Shown here in pieces: positions 1 through 9,900 of a stretch of 64,000 nucleotides of DNA (positions are counted from its first letter, which is position 1; each line of letters begins with the position of its first letter). The position numbers and the translations under genes are program-made. Source of the DNA: Pseudanabaena mucicola str. Chao 1806 (GTDB taxonomy: Bacteria; Cyanobacteriota; Cyanobacteriia; Pseudanabaenales; Pseudanabaenaceae). The notes beneath the pieces were generated by a model. That model did not search any database. It was not told the origin of the DNA and saw nothing but the letters and a program-made list of their open reading frames with translations. The stretch is from positions 1,705,001 to 1,769,000 of the forward strand of contig NZ_CP097329.1 of the NCBI RefSeq assembly GCF_030323025.1, in the 5' to 3' direction.

Positions 1-1398
1 GAGATTGTAATCATTCGCCGCAATCGCTTCAAAAGGTACTGATCGCGCAAAGTGATCAACATTTTTCTTGCTCTCAAACACCCCCATAATTTCTGCAATA
101 TGCTCATCCGTCAGGGTGTTATTATTCGTTTCCTTTTTAAACAAACCACTTGCATCTATAAACTGGGTAGCAGTATCGGGCTTGTGCTTTGATAACACCA
201 AAATCGTCACCGCGATGCTAGTCCCAAAAAATAAATTAGGCGCAAGGGCAATCACCGTTTCTACATAGTTGTTATCCACCAAATACTTTCTAATTTTGGC
301 TTCTGCCCCACCACGATAAAAAATACCAGGGAAACAGACGATCGCCGCCCTTCCCCTGCTCGATAAATAACTCAAGCAATGCAAAACAAACGCAAAGTCA
401 GCCTTAGACTTCGGTGCAAGTACACCAGCAGGGGCAAAGCGATCGTCGTTAATCAGCGTCGGATCATCACTACCTTTCCATTTCACCGAATAGGGCGGAT
501 TAGAAACGATCGCATCAAACGGCTTTTCATCCCCAAAATGCGGGTCGGTCAGCGTGTTGCCCAACTGCATATTGAACTTGTCGTAGTTGATATTATGCAA
601 AAACATATTCATCCGCGCCAAGTTATAAGTCGTGTGGTTAATCTCCTGCCCATAAAAACCGTCTTCAATGAGGTGAGCATCAAAATGCTTTTTGGCTTGC
701 AAGAGCAGCGAACCTGAACCACAGGCTGGGTCATAAATTTTATTGACACTGGTTTGCTGGTGCATCGCAAGCTGGGCAATCAACCGAGAGACATGCTGCG
801 GCGTAAAAAACTCGCCCCCCGATTTACCCGCATTCGCCGCATAGTTAGAGATCAAAAACTCATAGGCATCGCCAAATAAATCGATATGACTAGAATCAAA
901 ATCACCAAAATCCAACCCTGCTACCCCTTTAAGTACCGCAGCCAAGCGTTGATTTTTTTCTGGAACCGTGTTGCCAAGGCGGTTGCTAGTGGTGTCAAAA
1001 TCGGCAAACAGTCCCTTGATATCCCTCTCAGAAGGGTAGCCATTTGCCGAGCTTTCGATCGCTGTGAAAATTGCTGCTAGATCAGTATTTAGTCTTTCAT
1101 TCTTGTTGGCACTCGCGGCAACGTTGGCAAACAACTGACTAGGGTAAATAAAATAGCCTTTAGTTTTAATAGCATCATCTTTGATGTCGTCAGTAATGAC
1201 ACTATCAGGTAGTTCGGCATAGTGGATACTGTCATCATCCGCCTCGATGTAGCTGGCAAAGTTTTCACTGATAAAGCGATAAAACAGCGTGCCTAATACA
1301 TATTGCTTGAAATCCCAGCCATCGACTGAGCCACGCACATCATTAGCAATTTGCCAGATTTGGCGTTGTAGTGCAGCGCGTTGTTGGGTACTCGTCAT
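1..1398 (-). CDS. hsdM: Type I restriction-modification methyltransferase subunit HsdM (3' end cut by window edge)
   Basis: Reading leftward from ATG at 1396-1398, 466 codons stay open to the window edge. The N-terminal part (residues about 1-150) resembles the HsdM helical domain, beginning [20 protein letters not shown]. The N6-adenine methyltransferase core follows, with the SAM-binding motif [11 protein letters not shown] and the catalytic NPPYS motif (NPPYSVKW). HsdM methylates adenine as part of the HsdMSR complex, using a target chosen by HsdS. No partner lies on the promoter side, so hsdS and hsdR, if present, lie beyond position 1. The family is certain; whether the system is complete cannot be seen. 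Confidence 0.95.
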   Translation of the reverse strand, partial: MTSTQQRAALQRQIWQIANDVRGSVDGWDFKQYVLGTLFYRFISENFASYIEADDDSIHYAELPDSVITDDIKDDAIKTKGYFIYPSQLFANVAASANKNERLNTDLAAIFTAIESSANGYPSERDIKGLFADFDTTSNRLGNTVPEKNQRLAAVLKGVAGLDFGDFDSSHIDLFGDAYEFLISNYAANAGKSGGEFFTPQHVSRLIAQLAMHQQTSVNKIYDPACGSGSLLLQAKKHFDAHLIEDGFYGQEINHTTYNLARMNMFLHNINYDKFNMQLGNTLTDPHFGDEKPFDAIVSNPPYSVKWKGSDDPTLINDDRFAPAGVLAPKSKADFAFVLHCLSYLSSRGRAAIVCFPGIFYRGGAEAKIRKYLVDNNYVETVIALAPNLFFGTSIAVTILVLSKHKPDTATQFIDASGLFKKETNNNTLTDEHIAEIMGVFESKKNVDHFARSVPFEAIAANDYNL

Positions 1399-1470
1399 TA
1401 TGAAAATTCTGACTCAATAAGTTCTGATTAATGGTCAGTGTGACCTTGGTTGCGTATTTTAACAAGTAGA

Positions 1471-1484
1471 GAGATTGCAATCTC
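1471..1484. promoter_or_regulatory. Perfect 14-bp palindrome upstream of hsdM
   Basis: GAGATTGCAATCTC is a perfect dyad centred about 80 bp upstream of the hsdM start codon. It could be an operator for control of the restriction-modification locus. That is inferred from position only; no regulator gene is visible here. Confidence 0.3.
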
Positions 1485-1585
1485 ATCTAGTCGCTTGTGA
1501 TCTGGGTATGGTGCTATATACGACCATATCAGAGCTAGAAGCATTCAAAGTATTTGCCGAAAATTGATAAGCAGTTACCCTAAAA

Positions 1586-1803
1586 CCCACGTTCCGCTCT
1601 TATTTTACTGAAAAAAGTATTTAGAAAACAAATCCTTACACAATCAGTGTTTTGAGCTTTAATCGCAAAAATATCACTGTCTTAATACTTGAAATAATTA
1701 TGCACTAATAGAAATCACTGTCATTAATTTTCCAGAAAATCGCTGAAACCCTCATTGTCTCGTTTTAAATACTTTTAGGCTTCCATTACGAGCGGAATGT
1801 GGG
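1586..1803. mobile_element. 218-bp MITE-like element with 6-bp target duplication
   Basis: The ends are CCCACGTTCCGCTC (1586-1599) and GAGCGGAATGTGGG (1790-1803), an inverted repeat with one mismatch. A weaker inner inverted stretch (AAGTATTTA against TAAATACTT) extends it to about 40 bp per side. The element is flanked by CTAAAA at 1580-1585 and again at 1804-1809. It has no coding capacity, so it is a non-autonomous element; no element with these termini is visible elsewhere in the window. Confidence 0.65.
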
Positions 1804-1836
1804 CTAAAACATAAGCTCTTTACAGAGCTTTAACTA

Positions 1837-1983
1837 ACTTCAGTTCGGGTTAAGCTGGTAAATTTTAAAAGCCTAAGAGTAAAAGCCTTGCTAAGCAAGG
1901 CTTTTACTCTTTTGGGCTTTGAGAGAGGGTTTGCTACGCAAACCCTCTCTCAAAGCCTGTTTCAAATTATCCCGAACTCGCGT
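1837..1983. mobile_element. Palindromic MITE, family D copy 1
   Basis: A 147-bp element with termini ACTTCAGTTCGGG and, on the other strand, ACGCGAGTTCGGG. It is flanked by TAACTA at 1831-1836 and 1984-1989. It contains two nested hairpins, one built on GTAAAAGCCTTGC and one on GAGAGAGGGTTTGC. A second copy lies at 31434-31578. The termini resemble those of the IS982 elements in this window (ACGTGAGTTCG), and the flanking duplication also starts TAA. Confidence 0.75.
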
Positions 1984-1993
1984 TAACTAGAAA

Positions 1994-2097
1994 TAAGTAG
2001 CTCAACTTAATTAAAACTAAAAACCAGATTTTGTTCCGCCCGCGTAGCGGGCGGAACAAAATTCTCGGTTTTTAGTTTACTTATGTCTAACTACTTA
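1994..2097. repeat. 104-bp palindromic repeat, family A copy 1
   Basis: The element runs from TAAGTAGCTC to CTACTTA and folds into one long hairpin. The core stem is TTTTGTTCCGCCCGC with its complement. Copies are at 18363, 28153 and 42969, with a degenerate one at 23992. Every copy begins and ends with TA, as expected of an element that duplicates a TA target. Confidence 0.8.
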
Positions 2098-2111
2098 CTT
2101 GTATAAATATT

Positions 2112-2390
2112 AAATGGCGGGCGATGCCCCATGATTTAGCAAAATGGCAAAGTGTATACACCTACTTTCGGGCATGGGAGAAGGATGGCACATGGCTGAA
2201 GATGAACGACGAATTACGCACCTTTCTGGAGCCAAGTTTGGAGTTTTCTACAAGTGATTTGGATTGACAGCACTTTTGCGGGAAAGGACTTTATCGCCGA
2301 TTGAGTAAAGACTATGAATTTTTGTCACCACTAGCGAAATGATGCTCTTTGCCGCTATGTTTCATCTTATGGTTTGCCGTCTAAGCTCCA
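2112..2390 (+). pseudogene. IS5-family transposase remnant
   Basis: The forward frame from about 2112 reads HDLAKWQSVYTYFRAWEKDG, the N-terminal signature of IS5-type transposases. It then breaks at a stop near 2268. Further on, a different frame gives RLSKDYEFLSP, and after another shift SEMMLFAAMFHLMVCRL, which match the C-terminal end of the same family. The catalytic DDE middle is deleted. The segment 2391-2514 is the upstream region of the next gene and shows nothing further. Confidence 0.75.
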
Positions 2391-2514
2391 GATCCAAGCT
2401 TGATTAGCCTACCAAAAAAACTTTTCAACCACTCTCTAAAGCATAGTCAGTGCATAATTAAATTTGCGGTTATGACTGGAAACCACGCTCTCAAAAATTA
2501 CGTCCTAGCAATTT

Positions 2515-4776
2515 ATGAAATCGCAACAACCACCATCACAGCCTAAGTCCCCGAAACCGCCAAAGTCCAAGTTGATGACCCAGATCAATCAACTGACACA
2601 GGTAGTGAATGGGGTATTAAAAATTAATCCCAAAGAGCGTGTCCCCAAGCTAGAAGTACGTCGATCGCAAAAGGATAAGCCTGAAACTTATGACTTAGTA
2701 GGCGATCGCTATATATTAGGACGTAGTACCAGTAAATGCGATATTGTTGTGCAAACACCACTGGTAAGCCAAGTTCACGCCCAACTAGTGCGCGATCGCA
2801 CCAAAAAAAAAGCGCAATTTATTCTTCAAGATCAGGACTCGACTAATGGCATTTATCGAGCTAAGCAAAGGCTCAATTCTGTGCCGCTACGTCACAAAAT
2901 GAAGATCACCCTAGGTCCTCCCGAATTAGCAGAGGCTGCGACAATTCGCTATATTGATCCGCCACCTTGGTATATTCGCACGGTTCAGTATACGGGTATT
3001 GGTATTGGCGCGATTGCGGGAATGATTGTATTTGCGATCGGTTATGAGGTGGGGCGTGTTCCCGATCTGAAGCCATTGCCCGTTACCCAACAGGGTCCTG
3101 TGGAAGTCTTGGCAGGCGACGGCGTGAAACGTCTTGACCCTACAGATATTGCTAATCACACAGAATATAATACTCTTGCTGAGTTTGGGAAATTCCTTCC
3201 CAATGCGGTAATTGCCTCTGAAGATACTTCTTTTTATTGGAATATTGGGGTTGACCCTGTAGGTGTAGCAAGAGCGATCGTCACAAATGTGCGTAGTCGG
3301 GGTGAGCGTTTAGAGGGTGCGAGCACCATTACACAGCAGTTAGCCCGCAACCTACTCGGCAAGACCTATGTGGGAACCGATGATTCCGCAGGTCGGAAAT
3401 GGCGGGAGGCAGCAGCGGCGATCAAGCTTACCTTTACCTATAACAAAGAGGAAATCCTGCGTCTCTATCTAAATCGCGCCTATACAGGTAATGGGGTCTA
3501 TGGATTCAAAGATGCAGCTAAGCTCTATTTCGGGAAAGAAGCTTCAGAACTTAATCTCTCTGAAGCCGCAACCCTAGTAGGGCTTTTACCTTCGCCTGAA
3601 ACTATCAATCCTTTTAAGAATAAAGATCTTGCGATTGAATATCGCGATCGCATTCTCAATCGTATGGCAGAGCTAGGCATGATTAGCGATAAGGATGCGG
3701 ATCGGGCAAGGCGCACAGTCTTAATTCTCAATGAAGCCGCAAAAACTAAACTCCAAGGCTCAGTAGCTCCCTACTACTATGGCTATGTTTTTGATGAATT
3801 GGAGGAGATCCTTGGGAAAAACTTTGCACGGGAAGGGAATCTGATCGTTGAGACTAATCTGGATATTGCCATGCAGAAAGCATCTGATGAAGCTTTACGT
3901 GATGCCGTGGCTCGTGACGGTGGAACCTATGGCTTTAGTCAAGGTGCGATCGTAACGATCAACACTAGTGATGGCTCAATATTAGCGATGACAGGTGGTG
4001 TCGATTACAAATCTAGTCAATTTAATCGTGCCGCCCAAGCCCTTCGCCAATCTGGTTCCACATTTAAATTATTTAGCTATGCTGCGGCAGTCGATCAAGG
4101 CATTTCCCCTAGTACTGCTTTTTCCTGTAGTGCATTGTCGGGGATTGTGGGTTGTCACAATGGGGGGAGTGGGGCAATCGATATGTATCGCGGCTTTGCT
4201 CTCTCGGAAAATGTTGTCGCAGTTCGGATCGCAGAAAGAGCAGGTCTAGAAAATGTAGTCAAAATGGCAAGAACTTTAGGAATTACAGCCAAGCTTGATT
4301 TGTCCAGCAATATGGTTTTAGGTGGCAATGAGGTCAAAATCTTAGAAATGGCTGGAGCCTATGCTACGGTAGTCAATGAGGGTAAATATATCAAGCCCCA
4401 TGCCATTCAACGCATTCTCGATAGTGCTGATTGCAAAAATCCCAAGGATCGCCAAACCTGTCGTGTCATTTTTGATGCGAGTACCTTCATCAAACCCCGT
4501 CAGGTAATTGATGCAGGTGTTGCTAGCACGATGGTAGATATGATGCGTGGCGTAGTGCAGTATGGAACAGGGAGATCGGCTGCGATTCCTCAAGGTACAG
4601 TCGTTGGTAAGACGGGAACTACCGATGAAGGAAGGGATCTTTGGTTTATTGGTGCAGTACCACGACGTAATCTCTTAGCAGCAGTATGGCTGGGTAATGA
4701 TGAGGGGGTAACAAGAGGCTCAAGTGCAGTTGCCGCAGGGGTTTGGAGCGATTATATGCGTCAAGCAGTCCGATGA
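2515..4776 (+). CDS. FHA-domain class A penicillin-binding protein (GT51 transglycosylase / transpeptidase)
   Basis: This bifunctional enzyme polymerises lipid II glycan strands and cross-links peptides on the periplasmic side. Residues about 1-45 are a Pro/Lys-rich leader. An FHA phosphothreonine-binding domain spans about 60-145 (LGRSTSKCDI, then STNG). One membrane segment lies at about 157-178. The GT51 domain follows, with catalytic Glu236 in ASEDTSFYW and the GASTITQQLARNLLG motif. The transpeptidase domain has STFK with nucleophile Ser515, SEN at 564-566 and KTGTT with Lys699. All catalytic motifs are intact in 753 residues. A cytoplasmic FHA domain on a PBP implies control by Ser/Thr phosphorylation, which is inference. 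The gene appears monocistronic. Confidence 0.95.
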   Translation: MKSQQPPSQPKSPKPPKSKLMTQINQLTQVVNGVLKINPKERVPKLEVRRSQKDKPETYDLVGDRYILGRSTSKCDIVVQTPLVSQVHAQLVRDRTKKKAQFILQDQDSTNGIYRAKQRLNSVPLRHKMKITLGPPELAEAATIRYIDPPPWYIRTVQYTGIGIGAIAGMIVFAIGYEVGRVPDLKPLPVTQQGPVEVLAGDGVKRLDPTDIANHTEYNTLAEFGKFLPNAVIASEDTSFYWNIGVDPVGVARAIVTNVRSRGERLEGASTITQQLARNLLGKTYVGTDDSAGRKWREAAAAIKLTFTYNKEEILRLYLNRAYTGNGVYGFKDAAKLYFGKEASELNLSEAATLVGLLPSPETINPFKNKDLAIEYRDRILNRMAELGMISDKDADRARRTVLILNEAAKTKLQGSVAPYYYGYVFDELEEILGKNFAREGNLIVETNLDIAMQKASDEALRDAVARDGGTYGFSQGAIVTINTSDGSILAMTGGVDYKSSQFNRAAQALRQSGSTFKLFSYAAAVDQGISPSTAFSCSALSGIVGCHNGGSGAIDMYRGFALSENVVAVRIAERAGLENVVKMARTLGITAKLDLSSNMVLGGNEVKILEMAGAYATVVNEGKYIKPHAIQRILDSADCKNPKDRQTCRVIFDASTFIKPRQVIDAGVASTMVDMMRGVVQYGTGRSAAIPQGTVVGKTGTTDEGRDLWFIGAVPRRNLLAAVWLGNDEGVTRGSSAVAAGVWSDYMRQAVR

Positions 4777-4779
4777 TTT

Positions 4780-4810
4780 CACAGAGAGAAGGCAAAGTAT
4801 TCTCTCTGTG
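4780..4810 (+). terminator. Hairpin after the PBP gene
   Basis: CACAGAGAGAA (4780-4790) pairs perfectly with TTCTCTCTGTG (4800-4810) across a 9-nt loop, four bases after the PBP stop codon. There is no strong T tract, so it is either a weak terminator or an mRNA-stabilising 3' hairpin. Confidence 0.5.
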
Positions 4811-4896
4811 GATATAAAAACTTTTGCGAAACTTTTGTCAAAAGCGCTTGACGACTGCCATAGGTGCTGTAGTATTGATTCCGACTCATCAATAAT

Positions 4897-4938
4897 GGTT
4901 TGTAGAATCGCTCCCAAAAGCGGATGATTCTACAAACC
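4897..4938. repeat. Inverted repeat in the PBP-HU intergenic region
   Basis: GGTTTGTAGAATC (4897-4909) pairs perfectly with GATTCTACAAACC (4926-4938) across a 16-nt loop. It lies about 200 bp upstream of the HU gene and could be an operator or a transcript hairpin. Apart from this, the adjacent hairpin and the 9-bp repeats listed separately, the stretch 4777-5124 holds no gene. Confidence 0.45.
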
Positions 4939-5067
4939 TCAAGAAAAATAATTGATTTAGGATTGCTTCACGGTTTTCAAATTGTTATAGACAACTTGAA
5001 AAAGGCACAATCCATACTTTTCTCAGTCTTTGACTTTCACTTTGTTTATGCCAAAGCGAAAGTTGCG

Positions 5068-5094
5068 GTAATACTTGTAATACTTGTAATACTT
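5068..5094 (+). repeat. Three tandem 9-bp repeats upstream of HU
   Basis: GTAATACTT occurs three times in direct succession, ending 30 bp before the HU start codon. Each unit contains a TAATACT-like sequence that could act as a -10 element, so the array may form overlapping promoter boxes or an activator site. Confidence 0.6.
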
Positions 5095-5124
5095 ATTAAT
5101 TAAAGCTATATAGGAGCTATTGCG

Positions 5125-5400
5125 ATGAATAAAGGTGAACTAGTAGATGCGATCGCCGAAAAGGTAAATGTATCTAAAAAGAATATTGAGGCGATCGTTA
5201 CTGCTGCCCTCGAATCAATTGTTGATGCTGTGGCTGATGGGGATCGTGTAACTTTAGTGGGATTTGGTTCCTTCGAGCCACGCGAACGCCAAGAGCGCGA
5301 AGGTCGCAACCCCCGCACTGGCGAAAAAATGGTCATCGCCGCGACCCGTGTTCCTGCTTTTTCTGCTGGCAAGCAATTTAAAGAAAAAGTTGTTGAATAA
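5125..5400 (+). CDS. hup: HU-family nucleoid DNA-binding protein
   Basis: A 91-residue histone-like protein of normal HU length. The N-terminal helices begin MNKGELVDAIAEK, followed by the conserved core GFGSFEPRERQEREGRNPRT and the DNA-binding arm with the intercalating proline (TRVPAF). HU dimers bend and compact DNA and support replication and recombination. The ribosome-binding site AGGAG is at 5111-5115. The gene stands alone with its own strong terminator, as expected of an abundant product. Confidence 0.97.
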   Translation: MNKGELVDAIAEKVNVSKKNIEAIVTAALESIVDAVADGDRVTLVGFGSFEPRERQEREGRNPRTGEKMVIAATRVPAFSAGKQFKEKVVE

Positions 5401-5415
5401 TTTAGTTGAATAAGT

Positions 5416-5446
5416 AAAAAAGGCGGCGCTTCGCGCCGCCTTTTTT
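5416..5446 (+). terminator. Rho-independent terminator of hup
   Basis: A GC-rich perfect stem (AGGCGGCGC, loop TTC, GCGCCGCCT) is preceded by an A run and followed by six T residues. It starts about 15 bases after the HU stop codon. The symmetric A and T tracts would let it work in both directions. Confidence 0.9.
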
Positions 5447-5551
5447 AATCTGTAGTAGCAAACTTTACAGTCACTTCCTAAACATTCGACTGATAAACGC
5501 TTGGCTTCAAAGTAGTACGGCTCAAATCTAGTTCCAGATCAAGCCTTGATT

Positions 5552-6418
5552 TTATTGATGGGTCTTCTTAATCCAAGTATCAATATCTGCTAATAGCTGA
5601 TCGCCTATTTCCCAAGGTAATAAATGGGCGGTTTGGGGATAACAAATAAATTCACAGTTTGGCAGCAAATTGGCAGTTTCCGCAGTTGATGACGCTGTGA
5701 TATGCCGATCCTTTTCGGCGGCGATCGCTAAACAGGGAATTGGAATTTTGCATAAGTCATGCGTGCGATCATACCCCTCTCGCAGAGCTTTCATTAGAGC
5801 ACGATGGGCATAGCGAGAAGTCTGGAGATAAGCTCTTGTTCCTGTAGTTGCAATAAGATCATAGGCTGTTTCGGTATGCTGCTGGATTAAATAGCCAATT
5901 AGCGATCGCTTACCAAATAACTCAATATGCCAACGCGGTTTAGCAGAACTTTTAGCAAAAATCTGGGATAAAGCTAAGTGTGAAATCACAGCCATGAATA
6001 AATTTGCATATTCCCACCAAGCAATTTTCGGCAGACTACTCCGTGGCTTCGCCGCAGTCGCAATCAGAATTAAACCGACGATTTTAGGTTTTATTAAGAA
6101 TTCAGGATTATTTACTAAATTTTGCAGTGCTAATTCAATTGCTAAAATTCCACCCAAAGACCAGCCCAAAATCAAATATTCCGTGCTCTTGCCATCTTCA
6201 AGTTCCTCCTGATCACGTATCAATAAATTCCAGAGATCCTCAATATGAGAGGACATCGTAAACTCAGTCTTAACTTGACGATTACCATACCCCCGCAAAT
6301 CTGGGGCGATCGCATCAAGCCCGCGATCCCGAAAATAGCTGACAAATATCTGCATTGCCTCACTATTGCCTGGATGTCCATGTAAACAGAGCACCTTTAA
6401 TCGACGATTACTATTCAT
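5552..6418 (-). CDS. Alpha/beta-hydrolase family protein
   Basis: A 288-residue soluble alpha/beta-hydrolase fold protein. The oxyanion-hole HGHPG is at residues 13-17. The nucleophile elbow GWSLG has Ser87. The likely acid is Asp237 (EKDRH) and the likely base His265 (QTAHLLP), so the triad looks complete. The family includes esterases, C-C hydrolases and haloperoxidase-like enzymes; the substrate cannot be read from sequence. It is oriented against hup, with about 105 bp between its 3' end and the hup terminator, and has no operon partner. Confidence 0.85.
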   Translation of the reverse strand: MNSNRRLKVLCLHGHPGNSEAMQIFVSYFRDRGLDAIAPDLRGYGNRQVKTEFTMSSHIEDLWNLLIRDQEELEDGKSTEYLILGWSLGGILAIELALQNLVNNPEFLIKPKIVGLILIATAAKPRSSLPKIAWWEYANLFMAVISHLALSQIFAKSSAKPRWHIELFGKRSLIGYLIQQHTETAYDLIATTGTRAYLQTSRYAHRALMKALREGYDRTHDLCKIPIPCLAIAAEKDRHITASSTAETANLLPNCEFICYPQTAHLLPWEIGDQLLADIDTWIKKTHQ

Positions 6419-6994
6419 CTACGCTTCAATACTGATAAAGCTTTACTTGTGAAATGTATCGGAAAATACTAATCTAAACTCAATTAATCTAAATTTTAAT
6501 ATTTTTATAATATTTGCTTCTGACCATTGCTGCCCAAGTGCACACAGACAAAACTATGATTGCTATGCAATGACTAGGGCTTCGGCTTTGCTTAGCCAAC
6601 AATTTACTTTAGCTGAGTGAAACCGAAGCTTTTTGTCAATATTTAGAATTGTTATATTTTGCTATATTTTTGAAATTGGCGCGAAGCAATACTTTCAAAA
6701 GTATTTCTGTACTATTCAAAGCCTCAATAGGCTTTAGTTTAAACAGTATTGCTCAAATTGATACTCAAATTTTAATTTTTTAGATTTTCAATCCTTAGAT
6801 CTATTGCATTCAGAGATTTCTAAAGTTATTGTTACAAAAAAATCAAATAAATAGTAGCAAATATCAAGACTAACGAGTATACTCCCTTTCAAATTATCCT
6901 ATCGAGTATTCCTACTCATATTTGGCATCCGCAACCGTGAGATAAGTATAGTGTAGGATAATGCCACAAAAAACTGACCCTTCCCCTATAGTGA
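6419..6994. other. Intergenic region between hydrolase and chemoreceptor-like gene
   Basis: These 576 bp are the shared upstream region of two divergent genes. An imperfect hairpin built on GCTTCGGCTTTG and GAAACCGAAGC (about 6570-6637) is followed by a T run. The sequence GCGAAGCAATACTTT at about 6678 recurs in inverse form in the perfect palindrome at 24283. No coding signal is seen. Confidence 0.5.
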
Positions 6995-9900
6995 ATGCAT
7001 ATGGCAAGCACACCTAAATCAAAAACAGCAACTTCTGTAGGTAAGAGTGCACAAAAAAACACGAAGCAGCACTCTCCTAAGACACCCAAATCAGCCAAAC
7101 AGGGTCACCAAATAGGTAAACCAAAAGGCACTATGGGGCTGAGTTTATTGTTAATTGCAATCGGTACATCGCTATTAGGGTTAGGTGGTTTAGGGTACTT
7201 ATTTTATCAAGAATTGCTAAGCAGTTCTCAGCGAGAAATGAGTCAATCCGCTGAATTGCAATCAACTCAAATTGAGTCCAAGCTAAATAGCGTTCGTCAA
7301 TCTGCTGATACAGTTGCTATTAATGTCAAAGCTCTTTTCCAGCAGACACCCAAACAGAAAACTGTAGATCGGTATCAAAAGCTGGTGATTGATGGAGTCC
7401 AAAAATCAGATTTGGTCGCAGGTATAGGTATTGTCCAAAATGAAAACATCCTATTTACAGTTCCCAAGCCCACAGTGCCCTATGTATTGAAGGAGCAGTC
7501 AGGACTCAAACTTGAAGGTGCTACCCAGAAGTTAACAGCTCCTAATGACAAACTCTTGGTAGGTAATCGTAGCGATTTTCAAAATAGTCCACTTTATAAA
7601 TCTCCTGCTACCAATTCCAAAGAATCTTGGTCAGAGCCATATAGTGCCTTAGGTAAAACGCTCGTTACTTATAGCAGCCCTATCCTAGACGGACAAAAAG
7701 TCTTAGGTGTGGTCAATGCTGATGCGATCGCGAGTAATTTGGTGGCTATTTCTAATGTTAGTGCTAATAGTGAGAGCAAAATTGGCATTGTTGTTGTTAG
7801 TGCTAGCGGTAGAGTGATCACATCCTCAGATCAATTGGCGACACAGTTACAGAATCCTGCCACAGCCGAAGCAATCAAAAATTTGGTTCAACAAGCTAAG
7901 TCTCAACCCACAGGTATTGCTCAAACAGGAGGAAATCTCTGGGCATATCGTAAAATTCAAGGCAGTGACTGGATCGTAGCTTCTTCCCTACCAGAATCGG
8001 AAATCACGAACAAGTTGCTGCTCTTAGTTGGTGGAGCCGCCATTGGTATCAGTACTATTTTAGCGATCGCGATCCTTAGTTTTATTAATTCCCTAAAGAA
8101 GCGTCTTCAGCCTCTTACCGAAGAATGCGATCGTTTTTTAGCCCAACAGGGAACTACAGATTTAAACCTTGAGGGTAAGGATGAAATTGATCGGCTAGGA
8201 CTATCGCTGAAAAATACTTTGCAAAAAGCAAAAAACAATGAGTTGAGATTGCGAAGTGAATCAAATCAAACAGTAGACTTGGATAGCTCTACCTCTCCCC
8301 AAATTCAGGAAGACTTTGTAGAAGCAGAGTTAACGAAGGAAGAAGTTGGTAATTTACTAGATGTCGTTTCTTCAATGATAGAAGGCGATCTCACTGTTGA
8401 AGCAGAGGTAAATGATCGCGCCGCAGGACTAGTCTCAGATACCTTCAATCGTTTACGCGAAAAACTGCTCGAAGTTATTTCGAGCGTACTGGGGACTGCC
8501 CAACAAGTAGCTCAAGAAGCTTCGGATCTCGAAGCACTAGCCCAAACAGTTATGCTTAACACATCCGAGCAGGCGCAGTCTTTAGTTCAAGGACAGACTC
8601 TCGCTGCTCAGGTTGTGGAAATTGCTCAGAGATCTTCAGAGCAAGTAAGTATTGCGAACCAATCCCTCCAAAAAGTGCTCAGTACTGTAACATCAGGACA
8701 AGCTGCCATTGATAACCTCACTGAGAACGTTACTGTGTTGCAGACAGGTTCAGTACAGATCGGGCAAAGGATGAAAACTCTTAGTGAATTTGTAGCCTTA
8801 GCGGATCAGTTTGTTCAAGACCGAGGACAAATTACTCAGTTAATCCAAGTTCTCGCTCACAATGCTAGTCTCGCCGCATCACGAGCCTTAGAACAAAAAG
8901 ATTCTAACCATTTGGCGGGGGTTGCACGTGAATTTGAAGCGATCTCAGATCAAATCAATGATTTAGCAACTCAAACAAATGAAGGATTAACTTTTCTCCA
9001 ACAGCGCACATCGCAAATCCAAACAGTAGTAGCAGCGATTGATGCCGAAGTCCAAAATTTAAGTGGACTGGTCTCAGGTTTCACTACAGACGTAGAGTCT
9101 TCTCAATTAGCGTTTCATAGCATTCAATTAGCAACTGAAGAGGTTTCTCAAATCGGGCAAACTATTACTAGCTCTAGCTTAGAAATCACCGATGCAGCAG
9201 GTTCAACTGCTAATTACTTTAGTGAAGTTGCTCAGTTAGCGGATCGTACGGCGGATCTCACCAGAACAGCACGTCAACATGCGGAAACAATGGGTAATCA
9301 AGCCCAACAACTCCTAGAGGGAATTCAGTTCTTCCGCCTGCCCGCAGGGACTACTTATGCCAAAGAAGCCGCAGCAACTGCTACAACAATTTCGCAATCA
9401 GGTAATCCTAACGAAGACTATACTGCATCTGAAGATGTAAATGATAATACTGCGGCTGACAATCAATATCTCCAATCTATTTTAGATGAAGGAATTCGCG
9501 AGGATAGTAATGACTATGCCATATCAGTCAATCATGTTCCAGAAAATGCCATATCAGAAGAGAATGCTGTCAATAATTTCTTAAATACTCCTTCCCATGA
9601 TCAGTCCCCAGCAGATGCAAATATTTATTCTGAACTAACCGACACCACTGTTATCGAAGAATCACTGCTTGCAAGTCTAAGAGTTGAAATTGCTAATGAA
9701 TTAGCAGAACTTGAAGATATTTCAGGTCAGGAAGAGAAAGTTACAGAGCCTCCCTCAACCTTCAAAAATTCACTAGAAGGAATTGATGAGTTCTCGATTT
9801 CTGAATCATCTAGTGATCCCCTCATTGAATCGGCTGTTTCTTCATTTATGAGAGATACAGACTTTGGGAATCTATCATCATCGTCCAAAAAATCATCAAC

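Noticed and set aside
1837-2097. CRISPR-like array
   Set aside because: The palindromic units are different element families, not regularly spaced identical repeats with unique spacers.
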